Notes: generated from the sequence alone by a model not told the origin. Positions 1 through 7,844 are shown, counted from the first letter of the stretch. The stretch is DNA of 31,596 bases from an uncultured Eubacteriales bacterium (GCA_948607205.1 CAPERS010000013.1:1-31596), one strand, 5' to 3'. Numbers and translations: made by a program.

Positions 1-550
1 TTAATTCATGTAATGTCTGAATTTGTTCAGGGTCTATGCTTATGATTTTCAATTCACTTAATCTATTTAATAGGGATTTCAAATCGCTCATTTGTTCCTT
101 ATTAATTAACTTTTTACAACTTTTAGACATAGAGCAATTTGTACAAATATCCCTATAATTTTGAGCAAGCTCTTTTAATATGACTTCTAATATTGTTGCT
201 ATGTTAATAATTTCATAATAATAATGCACTCTTTTTATTTGCCCAAAAACATAAAATCTTGTAAAAAAGTAATGGATTAAATCTCCATATTGCATTAGGC
301 AAGCTATATTGCTTTGGTGTTGGTAATTATCCGTGATTTTCCTTAAAGAGTATTGTTCTATAAATTCGTCTTTTTTTCGAATATATTCATTTGGAATTAT
401 TATTTTATTGTCATCACCAACAGGAAAAACTCTTCTTTCAAAATCATTTAATTCTGAAAGATACAAATTTTCATTTCTATTTAACAGCATTGAAACGGTA
501 TTGTTATTTTCGATAATTTTGTTTTCTGTCTCTTTCGATAATTTTTTCAT
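1..550 (-). CDS. Hypothetical protein, 3' end outside window
   Basis: An open frame runs from an ATG at 550 down to base 2 without a stop, giving at least 183 residues; the C-terminus lies beyond the window. I do not recognise the family. The protein is helical and charged, with tyrosine- and phenylalanine-rich segments in the middle. A cysteine cluster of form C-x2-C-x5-C (DICTNCSMSKSC, about residues 141-152) could bind a metal. The start is supported by a TTGATT / 17 bp / TATAAT promoter whose -10 ends 6 nt before the ATG, with no Shine-Dalgarno, so the mRNA is probably leaderless. The gene is divergent from everything to its right and is preceded by the terminator of the tRNA-Arg unit. 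Confidence 0.75.
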   Translation of the reverse strand, partial: MKKLSKETENKIIENNNTVSMLLNRNENLYLSELNDFERRVFPVGDDNKIIIPNEYIRKKDEFIEQYSLRKITDNYQHQSNIACLMQYGDLIHYFFTRFYVFGQIKRVHYYYEIINIATILEVILKELAQNYRDICTNCSMSKSCKKLINKEQMSDLKSLLNRLSELKIISIDPEQIQTLHEL

Positions 551-556
551 GTTATC

Positions 557-585
557 ATTATACACTTTTTATCCACATAAATCAA
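557..585 (-). promoter_or_regulatory. Promoter with -10 abutting the start codon (leaderless)
   Basis: On the minus strand TTGATT (585-580), a 17-nt spacer and TATAAT (562-557) are followed after only 6 nt by the ATG at 550. A normal transcription start would fall on or next to the start codon. No ribosome binding site fits. Confidence 0.7.
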
Positions 586-605
586 CAAAAGTCAAAACTA
601 ATACA

Positions 606-657
606 AAAAAACAACCCAACCCTAAACCTATATTTTATGAGTTAGAATTGGGTCATT
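606..657 (-). terminator. Intrinsic terminator of the tRNA-Arg(TCG) unit
   Basis: Reading the minus strand after the tRNA, ACCCAA and CTAA pair with TTAG and TTGGGT across a loop. Seven T residues follow. The position just downstream of the tRNA 3' end fits a tRNA terminator. Confidence 0.6.
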
Positions 658-659
658 AC

Positions 660-734
660 TGGTGCTCCCAGAAGGACTCGAACCCTCACACTAAGTTCCG
701 AAGACTTATGTGCTATCCATTACACTATGAGAGC
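660..734 (-). tRNA. tRNA-Arg(TCG)
   Basis: The minus strand gives a full cloverleaf of 75 nt with encoded CCA. The acceptor GCTCTCA pairs with TGGGAGC (one G-U), the D stem is GTGT/GCAC, the anticodon stem TAAGT/ACTTA encloses loop CTTCGGA (anticodon TCG), and the T arm carries GGTTCGAGTCC. It is the intact member of a three-copy series whose other two members upstream are degenerate. Confidence 0.93.
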
Positions 735-808
735 AAAATTGATAAAATTATTTAATTGTAAATGTTCAAACTTTAAGGTGTGATTATGAATTTTTATGTG
801 TTTTTTAT

Positions 809-830
809 AAAAGTTTTATAGAAAACTTTT
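809..830. other. Hairpin between tRNA-like copies
   Basis: AAAAGTTTT, loop ATAG and AAAACTTTT form an 8-9 bp A/T stem flanked by T or A runs. It could act as a weak bidirectional terminator between the intact tRNA-Arg(TCG) and the first decayed copy. I see no gene in 735-866. Confidence 0.3.
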
Positions 831-866
831 TCACACTAACAAAAAACACGGGAAACCCTTATAAAT

Positions 867-933
867 AAAGGAGTCTAGAATCACTAACCTCGTAATCCGA
901 AGACCATTGTGCTATCCATTACACCACGAGAGC
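867..933 (-). pseudogene. Decayed tRNA-Arg(TCG)-like copy 2
   Basis: The 5' 24 nt (GCTCTCGTGGTGTAATGGAT and following AGCA) match the intact tRNA at 660-734 except for two A-to-G changes, and the CTTCGGA anticodon loop is kept. The anticodon stem no longer pairs (ATGGT against TTACG), the T arm is corrupted (GATTCTAGACTCC), and the 3' acceptor strand and CCA are missing. It is a non-functional tRNA relic or a tRNA-like transcript. Confidence 0.7.
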
Positions 934-956
934 ATATTAAATTTTCAGAATTTTTG

Positions 957-1027
957 GAAAGGGAACTCTCAGACCCCCAAACAGTCTCTCAGAAGCCCAT
1001 TGCGATATCCATGGTCGCCACGAGAGC
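957..1027 (-). pseudogene. Decayed tRNA-Arg-like copy 3
   Basis: This is the most diverged copy. It begins GCTCTCGTGGCG, keeps ATGGATA of the D loop and CTTC of the anticodon loop, and has a T-arm-like GGGGGTCTGAGAGTTCCC. The D stem, anticodon stem and 3' acceptor are broken. It lies 24 bp upstream of copy 2 in the same orientation, which suggests a tandem tRNA array that is eroding. Confidence 0.55.
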
Positions 1028-1178
1028 ATGGCTTTATTATACAACACAACCTTTCAAAAGGCAAATGAAATTTAAATTTGATATATTTTCACAAATCTCA
1101 TTGTATTTAAATAAATTTTTCATTTATATAAGATTTTTCTTTTAATTAATCAAAAAAGTGCGAAATCTTTTGTTTTTT

Positions 1179-1223
1179 TTGAAGTTTTGTGGTATTTTAA
1201 ATATATATAACAAAGTTAAGGAG
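1179..1223 (+). promoter_or_regulatory. Promoter and RBS of the VirD4/TraG gene
   Basis: TTGAAG (1179-1184), a 17-nt spacer and TATATA (1202-1207) form a plausible promoter. AAGGAG at 1218-1223 is a good ribosome binding site ahead of the ATG at 1229. Confidence 0.5.
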
Positions 1224-1228
1224 AAGAT

Positions 1229-3256
1229 ATGAAAAACTTAAAGAGGGTTTTAATTTTTATTGCCGTTTTCACAGTTATTGGATTATTTGCCGGTGTGGGA
1301 ATTTCTTATGCACAGGAAGGAGGCGACAATATTGGTGCACTTTTCACTAGCACTATGACTCTCATGATGACAGGAATTGGCTTTTGTGCAGGTGTAATTC
1401 TTGCTCTTACCATGAAGCCAAAGAAAGACAAGAACGGTAAGAAAAACACTGGTGAAACTGCAAGTGGTGAAAAAACCGACCTTGCATTCGACTCGAAATT
1501 TATGGACCCAAAAGCAATTAAAAACAATTCATCATTAATTTCAACATCTTGGGACAAATTGCCATCACTTCAAAAAACTGGTTTCCCATTTAGATTTAAA
1601 CAAAATGGCGGAAATTATGAAATAGCAATGAACCCTGAATCACACTGTTTGGTTATCGGAACAACGGGAACTGGTAAAACACAAATTCTTGCCAATCCAA
1701 CAATTCGAATTTTGGCTCACTCGGGCGAAAAGCCAAGTCTTGTTATGACCGACCCTAAGGGCGAACTTTATCGTGATAACTATAATATTCTCAAAAAGGA
1801 AGGATATAAAGTTATCGTTCTTGACCTTAACGACCCATACTCTTCTTCAAGATGGAACCCAATGGAGCCTGCCTACGACACATATCAACGCGCAACTCAC
1901 CTGACAAGTGAAGTGAAAAAATTTTCAAACTGCTCACCTGAAGAAATGGGATACAAAAAACTTCCTGAAGAAGACTTGGAAGGATACACTTACGGCGATT
2001 CTTGGTTCGGCTTTGACGGAAGAGCCTTCCCTAGCAACGAACTTTTGAAAAAAGAACTTGATGCAAAGAAAAAACAACTTGAAACTTCTGCAAAAGAAGT
2101 GCTTAAAAATATTGCCACATCACTTATTCCAGTTCCACCTGACAGCAAAGACCCAGTTTGGACTCAAGGCAGCCAAAGTTTGGTGCAAGGTATCATGGAA
2201 GGTATGCTTGAAGACTCACGCAATCCAGAACTTGGAATGACCAAAGAAAAATTCAACTTCTTTAATGTCTATAAAACTGCCATGAAAAGAGATGCCGCAA
2301 TGGGCAACAATGACAGCCAACTTAAAACTTTAACTCAATATTCAGAAGGTCGCGACCCAATCACTTCAAACGTGCCAACTCTTATGTCAGCCGTTTGTGG
2401 CGCAAGCCCAGTCACACAAAGGTCTTTCCTTGCAACACTTGGTTCAAGCCTTAGCACCTTGCTTGGTGATGATGGTATTCTTTATATGACAAGCGGAACA
2501 GACATCAATTTCAGAGATTTGATTGACCAGCCGACAGCATTCTTCATCAAAGCCCCTGACCACAAGTCTGAGCGTCACCCTCTTGCTGTGCTTTGCGTTA
2601 TGCAATTATACAAAACCCTCGTTGATATCGCAGAAAACGAAGGCGATGGCAAAGGCAAGAAAGGAACGCTTAAACGCCAAGTATTCATGATTCTTGACGA
2701 GTTCGGTAACATGCCAGCCTTTGATAAATTCGGTCAAATGGTGACAGTCGCTCGTTCAAGAGGCATCCGCATTGAAATCATTTTGCAGTCTTACAAACAA
2801 CTTGACATCAAGTATGGCGCAGAAGAAGCGCAAAACATCAAAGGAAACTTCCAAACAGAAATTTTCCTTGGCTCAGAAGACCAGACAACCATTGAAGCCT
2901 TCTCAAAAGCCTGCGGTGAAATCACAGTGTTTAAAGATAACGAATCTGAGTCATACAACGACAAGAAAAAAGACGAAGGCAAAAACATTTCAAAAAGCAC
3001 TGAGAGATTGCGCAGACCACTTATTGACCAAGCTGAACTTCGTGTTCTTCCAAAGTGGACAGTTATTGCAAAACTTTTCAGACAGCCAATTTTGAAAGAA
3101 GTTATGACACCTTTCTATCAAACGAAGTGTATGGAAAAAAGCACTGCAACCGCTCCTGTTTCAGTTTCAAAATCTCTTGACGAAGAAAAGATTTTCTATG
3201 ACATTGAAACAAGAAACAAATTGCTCATCAAGCCAAAGAACCCATTTGGTTTTTAG
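1229..3256 (+). CDS. VirD4/TraG-family type IV coupling ATPase
   Basis: This 675-residue protein belongs to the conjugative coupling ATPases that feed a relaxase-DNA complex or protein substrates to a type IV secretion channel at the membrane. Two N-terminal hydrophobic segments (about 6-28 and 37-62) are followed by the ATPase. Walker A is GTTGTGKT (144-151), the downstream VMTDPKGELY block is typical of the family, and Walker B is MILDEFGNMP (D490, E491), followed by the conserved GIRIEIILQSYKQL segment. The start is set by AAGGAG six bases upstream. No relaxase, VirB4 or other secretion gene is present in the window, so its partners are elsewhere or lost. It lies just upstream of tRNA genes, a common neighbourhood for mobile elements, but no integrase or att site is visible. 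Confidence 0.92.
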   Translation: MKNLKRVLIFIAVFTVIGLFAGVGISYAQEGGDNIGALFTSTMTLMMTGIGFCAGVILALTMKPKKDKNGKKNTGETASGEKTDLAFDSKFMDPKAIKNNSSLISTSWDKLPSLQKTGFPFRFKQNGGNYEIAMNPESHCLVIGTTGTGKTQILANPTIRILAHSGEKPSLVMTDPKGELYRDNYNILKKEGYKVIVLDLNDPYSSSRWNPMEPAYDTYQRATHLTSEVKKFSNCSPEEMGYKKLPEEDLEGYTYGDSWFGFDGRAFPSNELLKKELDAKKKQLETSAKEVLKNIATSLIPVPPDSKDPVWTQGSQSLVQGIMEGMLEDSRNPELGMTKEKFNFFNVYKTAMKRDAAMGNNDSQLKTLTQYSEGRDPITSNVPTLMSAVCGASPVTQRSFLATLGSSLSTLLGDDGILYMTSGTDINFRDLIDQPTAFFIKAPDHKSERHPLAVLCVMQLYKTLVDIAENEGDGKGKKGTLKRQVFMILDEFGNMPAFDKFGQMVTVARSRGIRIEIILQSYKQLDIKYGAEEAQNIKGNFQTEIFLGSEDQTTIEAFSKACGEITVFKDNESESYNDKKKDEGKNISKSTERLRRPLIDQAELRVLPKWTVIAKLFRQPILKEVMTPFYQTKCMEKSTATAPVSVSKSLDEEKIFYDIETRNKLLIKPKNPFGF

Positions 3257-3282
3257 GAAATAGAAACAAATTAATACAAAAA

Positions 3283-3306
3283 GCACCGAAAACTCGGTGT
3301 TTTTTT
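3283..3306. terminator. Bidirectional terminator between convergent genes
   Basis: GCACCGA, loop AAAC and TCGGTGT form a 7-bp stem with TTTTTTT on the plus side and, on the minus side, CTTTTTG. It ends the TraG gene and probably also the convergent small gene ending at 3341. Confidence 0.85.
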
Positions 3307-3340
3307 GATTTCTAAATATATTTAAAAGGTGACGAGGTCA

Positions 3341-3565
3341 CTAGCCAATCAAAATTCCATAAACTTTGATCGCTTCTGCTTTTGAATATCCAAGGTCGAT
3401 AAGAATGTTGAGCGACGTGCCAGCGTCAATAAAACTGAATGCGTCAGGCGAATTCAAAATATTCATAATGCTTTCGTAAATTCTCTTTTTTGAGTCTTCT
3501 TGATGCTCGTTTAAAAGCTTTTGGCACTTTTCTTTAAGGCTATTAAGGATTTTCTCTTTTCTCAT
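3341..3565 (-). CDS. Small hypothetical helical protein
   Basis: A 74-residue protein I do not recognise. The N-terminal half is lysine/glutamate-rich helix and the C-terminal half is a more hydrophobic helix-turn-helix-like stretch (SLNILIDLGYSKAEAIKVYG), which resembles small helical three-helix folds such as UBA in outline only. AAGGAGAG lies at the right distance from the ATG and overlaps the stop of the upstream gene, with 13 bp between the two genes. It is therefore the second gene of a two-gene operon with the transglutaminase-like protein. Confidence 0.65.
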   Translation of the reverse strand: MRKEKILNSLKEKCQKLLNEHQEDSKKRIYESIMNILNSPDAFSFIDAGTSLNILIDLGYSKAEAIKVYGILIG

Positions 3566-3578
3566 AATTTCTCTCCTT

Positions 3579-4673
3579 TTACTCTAAAACATTTCCGTCT
3601 TTGTCGCAAGATACATATTTGTCATCTTTTAAAATATGTCTAACATAGCCAATTATGTTTTTATCTTTATCAAATTTTGGCCCATACTCTATTTTTCCAT
3701 CATTTGCCATTTCCAAGCCTTCATCTTCGTCATTTAAATCTATATCATACCTTGTTCTGCAACGCTTTTTAAATGTTTCTATATCTACCTCTTCCCATTT
3801 TCTAGTTTTAGGTGAGATTATATATATTTCCAAACCCTCAAAATTTTCATAACCTTTATCATTAATATAGCCGTCTTTATTGAATAAAAAGAAGCATTTA
3901 AAAACATTTTCCACCAAATCTAATGCAAACAGCATTTCCACATGCTTTGAAATCCCCCCCCCGAGTTCCATTTTATTAAAAAATAAATGTTTGAGTTTTA
4001 AAAAATAATAGAAGGTGGTAAGTGAATATTTTGGAATTGTTATTGAGGTTGCATTTTGCAAAAAAAACTCTTTTCGTTCTTCCAAAGAAAATTCTATAAG
4101 TGCGCCATCTTGTTTTTTGTAATCCAAGTATGCCATTTCTTTAATCTTTAATTTCTGATATTCGGATGTTACTTTTTCAATAGCACTTTGCAAAAATTTT
4201 TCATCACCATACACGCATTCAATACCAATTATTTCTCCTGAATATTTAGCAGCATTTAAACCAGTGTCACCCAAAAAACTTTCCGTCGCATCAATTTCAT
4301 AATCATTATTGCCAATGTTCACGGTTAAATACTTATGACGCATTTCATAACCAAGCTTTCCATCTTTTTCTAACACTTTTGAATTTTTAAACCATTCTTC
4401 ATCGCATACGCCTGCTTCAAGCAAAAGTTCTGACATGATTGCAGAAAAAGTGTAGCATACAACATCTTTTCTTTCCTCGCCATCTATATCTTTCAAGTTG
4501 TCAGGGTTTGTGTAATAATCGATAGTGCTGAAATCATGCATAAAGAATGACATTGAATATTCAAGTTTTTTACAAAGTTCAAAATAAATTCTCACCATTT
4601 TTTCAGTTTTACTGCAAAATTTTGGAATTGTCGATAATACTGATTTTTTTAACTTTTCATTTATTTCAAGCAT
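3579..4673 (-). CDS. Transglutaminase-like (papain-fold) protein
   Basis: A 364-residue soluble protein. Its first third resembles transglutaminase-like cysteine hydrolases: C73 at the start of a helix (VCYTFSAIMSELLLEAGV), H113 (MRHKYLTVNI) and D128 (YEIDATES) have the spacing and context of a C-H-D triad, and the aspartate sits in the usual D-[AP]-T motif. The remaining part is unrecognised; the C-terminus (about 325-364) has two glycine/aspartate-rich strands like a short repeat. There is no signal peptide, so it is probably cytoplasmic. AGAGGAAT precedes the ATG. It could act as a protease, amidase or crosslinking enzyme; the assignment rests on motif spacing only. Confidence 0.55.
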   Translation of the reverse strand: MLEINEKLKKSVLSTIPKFCSKTEKMVRIYFELCKKLEYSMSFFMHDFSTIDYYTNPDNLKDIDGEERKDVVCYTFSAIMSELLLEAGVCDEEWFKNSKVLEKDGKLGYEMRHKYLTVNIGNNDYEIDATESFLGDTGLNAAKYSGEIIGIECVYGDEKFLQSAIEKVTSEYQKLKIKEMAYLDYKKQDGALIEFSLEERKEFFLQNATSITIPKYSLTTFYYFLKLKHLFFNKMELGGGISKHVEMLFALDLVENVFKCFFLFNKDGYINDKGYENFEGLEIYIISPKTRKWEEVDIETFKKRCRTRYDIDLNDEDEGLEMANDGKIEYGPKFDKDKNIIGYVRHILKDDKYVSCDKDGNVLE

Positions 4674-4713
4674 TTTTTATTCCTCTTTTGTGAATTTTTG
4701 ACTTTATATAAAA

Positions 4714-4742
4714 ATTATATCACATTTTTTATGTTTTGGCAA
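4714..4742 (-). promoter_or_regulatory. Promoter of the transglutaminase-like operon
   Basis: On the minus strand TTGCCA (4742-4737), 17 nt and TATAAT (4719-4714). The transcript would have a leader of about 35 nt containing the ribosome binding site. Confidence 0.65.
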
Positions 4743-4830
4743 TAGCTATGTCCCAAGTTTCAATTTTATCTTTCTGTCGGCGCTTGCACATCTTGATGAC
4801 TTCGAACATAAATAAACATGAGGGCAAAAA

Positions 4831-5304
4831 ATGGAATATAACGACGAAAAGCTTTTGTCAGTCAAAGAATATGAGGTCATGGCGCAGGAATACAGCAAAG
4901 CGCTCAAAAAGCGTGGCTTCATTTTTGTGCAAATTGACGAAATGGTTGATAAAGTTCTTGTTGATGATATTTTTGATACCCTCGGCAAAATTCGAAGTTG
5001 CCTGCTTTTTCTAGGCGGATTTCTTGGCACAGGAAAACTTTTTAAGGCCAACGAACGCCACATGGAAAGCCTAAAAATTCTCCTTGACTGCGAGTATGAC
5101 TCCCCATCACACCGCATACGAGGCGACAAAACCAAATGTTTTTTAAATTTTCTAAGTCTTGAAAGCAAGTTAATTTCACTCCTTTTACAACTTGCCAAAG
5201 ACTGCCCTTTTTCAAAGCAAATTGACAGAATCGTGAATGAACGGCTTGCAATCTGCAACGAAATATTCAAAATCAATGGACTCATTTTCACAGCGAAAAG
5301 ATAA
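4831..5304 (+). CDS. Hypothetical protein, 157 aa
   Basis: I do not recognise this family. The protein is mostly helical and charged, with one hydrophobic patch (CLLFLGGFLGTGKLF, about 57-71) that contains a GxxGTGK-like string but lacks the rest of a P-loop NTPase, so no ATPase is claimed. GAGGG lies 6 nt before the ATG and a strong terminator follows the stop. The antisense frame over the same bases is serine/arginine-rich and has no ribosome binding site, so this strand was chosen. It is a single-gene unit between the divergent transglutaminase-like gene and engB. Confidence 0.6.
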   Translation: MEYNDEKLLSVKEYEVMAQEYSKALKKRGFIFVQIDEMVDKVLVDDIFDTLGKIRSCLLFLGGFLGTGKLFKANERHMESLKILLDCEYDSPSHRIRGDKTKCFLNFLSLESKLISLLLQLAKDCPFSKQIDRIVNERLAICNEIFKINGLIFTAKR

Positions 5305-5336
5305 GACTTGTCAAAATTTTGATAAGTCTTTTTTTT
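5303..5336 (+). terminator. Intrinsic terminator
   Basis: AAGACTTGTCAAAA and TTTTGATAAGTCTT form a long stem with one G-U pair, followed by eight T residues. It starts within one base of the stop of the upstream gene. Confidence 0.9.
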
Positions 5337-5338
5337 GT

Positions 5339-5367
5339 TTGACTCTTTTTTTATGATATGTTAAACT
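5339..5367 (+). promoter_or_regulatory. Promoter of engB, leaderless type
   Basis: TTGACT (5339-5344), a 17-nt spacer and TAAACT (5362-5367), with TG one base before the -10 (extended -10). Only 6 nt separate it from the ATG at 5374 and no Shine-Dalgarno is present. The -35 begins inside the U-tract of the preceding terminator. Confidence 0.75.
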
Positions 5368-5373
5368 TAGCGT

Positions 5374-5973
5374 ATGAATATCGTTAAAGCAGTGTATAAA
5401 ACAAGTGTGGTGAGCAAAGATAAATTAATCATGGACGGCGTGCCTGAGTTTGCTTTTGTTGGAAGAAGCAATGTTGGCAAAAGTTCGCTTATAAACAAAC
5501 TTGTCAATGTCAAACGCCTTGCAAAAACTTCATCAACACCAGGTCTTACCAAAATGGTAAACTATTTTGACATAAATGACAGATTTCGTTTTGTTGACCT
5601 GCCCGGATATGGCTATGCCAAAGTCGGCAGAAAACAATTGGGCGTTTGGGCTGGACTTATGGGAGAATATCTGATTGGTTCAGAATCGCTTGAAACAGTT
5701 TTTGTGCTTGTTGACATTCGCCATGAACCAAGTGAACTTGACAAAGAAATGGTTAAATTTCTTGTTTTTCACCAATTGCCATTTATGGTGCTTGCAACAA
5801 AGTGTGACAAACTTTCAAAAACTCGGGTTAATGCACAGGTCAAAGTCCTTGCAAATGGACTTAGCGTGCGTGAAGATTTTATCATTCCAACAAGCAGTGA
5901 GAATGGACTTGGAAGAGATCGTATTCTTGACCATATTGAAAACGTATTGAGTGAGATTGATGAAAATAATTGA
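5374..5973 (+). CDS. engB: Ribosome biogenesis GTPase EngB/YsxC
   Basis: A 199-residue TRAFAC-class GTPase needed for late assembly of the 50S ribosomal subunit. All G motifs are visible: GRSNVGKS (30-37), the switch I TPG (55-57), DLPG followed by the family hallmark YGYAK (75-83), TKCD (142-145) and a TSSENG-like G5 near 174. The length is typical. The start is fixed by the conserved N-terminal layout and by a promoter whose -10 ends 6 nt before the ATG, so the mRNA is probably leaderless. The stop overlaps the next gene's start by 14 nt, so engB and the RNA methyltransferase are co-transcribed and both serve ribosome maturation. Confidence 0.97.
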   Translation: MNIVKAVYKTSVVSKDKLIMDGVPEFAFVGRSNVGKSSLINKLVNVKRLAKTSSTPGLTKMVNYFDINDRFRFVDLPGYGYAKVGRKQLGVWAGLMGEYLIGSESLETVFVLVDIRHEPSELDKEMVKFLVFHQLPFMVLATKCDKLSKTRVNAQVKVLANGLSVREDFIIPTSSENGLGRDRILDHIENVLSEIDENN

Positions 5974-7213
5974 TTACGGATATGATTGTGAAGGCGTTGG
6001 CAAAGAGAATGGCAAAGTTTGCTTTGTGCCTTTTGCACTAAAAGATGAAGAGGTGGACTTTTTGAAAGTTAAAGAAAGTTCATCTTTTATCAAATGCAAA
6101 CTTACAAAAGTTGTTTCGCCAAGCGAAAAGCGCATTGCTCCGCCCTGCAAATACTTTGGCAAATGCGGAGGTTGTGCTTTGCAAAATGTCAATCTTGAAG
6201 AAGAAAATGAGATTAAAACTCAAATTGCTCGCACGCATTTCAAAAAGATTGGGTATAATGGTGAGATAAATTTGATTTGGCAAAATGATTATGCTTATCG
6301 CAACAAGATAAAACTTTTTTGTTGCAAAGATGGGCTTGGGCTCAAAGAAATCGAAAGCAACACTGTTGTGCCGATTGACAAATGCCTTATTGCCAACGAC
6401 CGCATAAATGAATGTATAAAATTTTGCCAAGATTTTGTCAAGGCAAAGAACTTGCAAGAAGAAATTGACACTTTGCTTATTCGCTCAGAAGGCGATGATT
6501 TACTTTTGCATTTCACCTTTAAGCGTGATGTTGACGTCGATTTCCAAGGCTTACAGATAATGCTTGGCGCAGGAAGCGGAATATATAAAAGCATAATCGG
6601 CGGACAACCTGTTCATGTGTTAGGAGCAAAGTTCCTTCACGAACAAATTTTTGGCGTGAATATTTCATATCGCGTCAACACATTCAAACAGGTTAATGAC
6701 AAAGTTGCACTTGCACTTTATGATAAAGTTGTCAAAAATATCAAAGGAAATGAAGTTATAAATGCTTACAGCGGAGCAGGACTGCTCACTGCAATCATTG
6801 CAAAGCAAGGCAAAAAATGCATAGGGATTGAAATTGGCGACAGCGAGCATGAAGATGCCGAGAAACTGAAAATTGAAAACGGACTTAACAAAATGATTAA
6901 CTTTCATGGTGATTGCAAGGATGTTTTGCCAAAAGTGATTTCAAAAACAACCAGCACAGTTATCGTTGACCCTGCACGAAAAGGCTGTGATGCAGACGTT
7001 ATGAAAGTTATCAACGAATGTAGTGCAGAGCGCGTGATTTACATTTCATGCAATATTCCTTCACAAGTTCGTGACATTAAGTTTTTGGACAAATATGAAA
7101 TTGAGACTGTTGAATTATATAATATGTTTCCAAAAACAGCAAAAGTTGAATGTTTGGTGATTTTAAATAAAAAAACATCAAAAAGTTGCAAGAAAAAGTT
7201 AAATGAGTTATAA
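5960..7213 (+). CDS. rlmD: RlmD/RumA-family RNA m5U methyltransferase
   Basis: A 417-residue SAM-dependent enzyme that methylates C5 of a uridine in RNA, by family most often 23S rRNA. A short TRAM-like domain (GYDCEGVGKENGKVCFVPFA) comes first. C63, C69, C72 and C142 have the spacing of the [4Fe-4S] site. The SAM site is NAYSGAGLL, then the catalytic cysteine block is VIYISCNIPSQVRD with DPAR upstream. A GTG at 5951 would add three residues; ATG at 5960 was preferred because it begins the conserved MKIIDYGYDCEG. It overlaps engB. Bacillota often have one RlmCD-type enzyme that modifies two sites, so the exact target uridine is not certain. Confidence 0.92.
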   Translation: MKIIDYGYDCEGVGKENGKVCFVPFALKDEEVDFLKVKESSSFIKCKLTKVVSPSEKRIAPPCKYFGKCGGCALQNVNLEEENEIKTQIARTHFKKIGYNGEINLIWQNDYAYRNKIKLFCCKDGLGLKEIESNTVVPIDKCLIANDRINECIKFCQDFVKAKNLQEEIDTLLIRSEGDDLLLHFTFKRDVDVDFQGLQIMLGAGSGIYKSIIGGQPVHVLGAKFLHEQIFGVNISYRVNTFKQVNDKVALALYDKVVKNIKGNEVINAYSGAGLLTAIIAKQGKKCIGIEIGDSEHEDAEKLKIENGLNKMINFHGDCKDVLPKVISKTTSTVIVDPARKGCDADVMKVINECSAERVIYISCNIPSQVRDIKFLDKYEIETVELYNMFPKTAKVECLVILNKKTSKSCKKKLNEL

Positions 7214-7214
7214 T
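7186..7214 (+). promoter_or_regulatory. Promoter overlapping the 3' end of the methyltransferase gene
   Basis: TTGCAA (7186-7191), 17 nt and TATAAT (7209-7214). The -35 and spacer are inside the upstream coding region and the -10 spans its stop codon. It would let the next gene be expressed independently. Confidence 0.6.
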
Positions 7215-7231
7215 ATTTTTAGGAGTTAAAA

Positions 7232-7789
7232 ATGAAAGCAGTCATCGATAGAGATAAAACATTTGAAGGGTTTATGAATTTGCGCGCAAAGGTCAACAAT
7301 TCACTTGACTATTTTTCTGGTCCAAAATCATTTTTCAATGTTTTTGATTCAATCAAAAAAGAGGCTGGCAATGGTGATGCAATCAGTCAAGATGTGCTTG
7401 CCTATTATTATAAAAGCGGAATTGAAGACTTTTTGTATGAGGACTACACCAAGTATCTCAAATGGGAACTTATTTCTGGCGCCAATGGAAATTCCTTCGC
7501 CATAGAAAAACTTCAATTTCTTTTCGGATACACTTATGATTCAATTGTTGCACACGACGACTTTCCGCTTATGAAATATCTTAACGACATTGATGAATAT
7601 AACTATATTGTCATAATTGGTCAAGTCATCTGTGACGAGGTTGTTAAGCATTTGGAATTGGACGAAAAAACTCTTGCCGAAGAGGAAGATTTTGGCGATG
7701 AATTCAGAGCAGAAGTTTTCAGAGATTATCGCAAAGCAATTGATGCATGCATGGATAACATAATAAAGCGTTTAAAAAAAGAGGCTTAA
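7232..7789 (+). CDS. Sel1-like repeat protein
   Basis: A 185-residue protein with one or two degenerate Sel1/TPR-like helical hairpins around 45-95: AGNGDAISQDVLAYYYKSG followed by KYLKWELISGANGNSFAIEKL, which matches the usual alternation of A-x2-G-[DN]-x2-A-x3-L and K-x2-x-W-x3-[AS]-A-x2-G-[ND]. Such repeats bind other proteins. The C-terminus is acidic and helical. AGGAG sits 8 nt before the ATG. The gene follows rlmD by 18 bp and has its own promoter; the terminator overlaps its stop codon. There is no signal peptide. The partner is unknown. Confidence 0.6.
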   Translation: MKAVIDRDKTFEGFMNLRAKVNNSLDYFSGPKSFFNVFDSIKKEAGNGDAISQDVLAYYYKSGIEDFLYEDYTKYLKWELISGANGNSFAIEKLQFLFGYTYDSIVAHDDFPLMKYLNDIDEYNYIVIIGQVICDEVVKHLELDEKTLAEEEDFGDEFRAEVFRDYRKAIDACMDNIIKRLKKEA

Positions 7790-7804
7790 AAAGTCTCTTT
7801 TTTA
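7775..7804. terminator. Bidirectional terminator overlapping a stop codon
   Basis: AAAAAAGAGGC, loop TTAAAAA and GTCTCTTTTTT (one G-U). It contains the last codons and stop of the Sel1-like gene and reads as a terminator in both directions for the convergent pair. Confidence 0.8.
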
Positions 7805-7844
7805 TTATTTAGTCTTTTAACAGATATTTAAAGTGTTAAAGCAA

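Noticed and set aside
333..755. 140-residue plus-strand ORF
   Set aside because: It overlaps the partial minus-strand gene, its promoter and the tRNA-Arg(TCG); its last residues are antisense tRNA.
660..1027. Integrative-element att sites at the tRNA copies
   Set aside because: The copies preserve the 5' half of the tRNA rather than the 3' end, and no integrase gene is nearby.
4980..5045. P-loop in the 157-aa hypothetical protein
   Set aside because: A GxxGTGK-like string is present, but there is no Walker B, no typical strand-helix context, and the protein is too short for an NTPase.
4746..5291. 181-residue minus-strand ORF
   Set aside because: It is antisense to the 4831-5304 gene, is serine/arginine-rich, and lacks a ribosome binding site and terminator.
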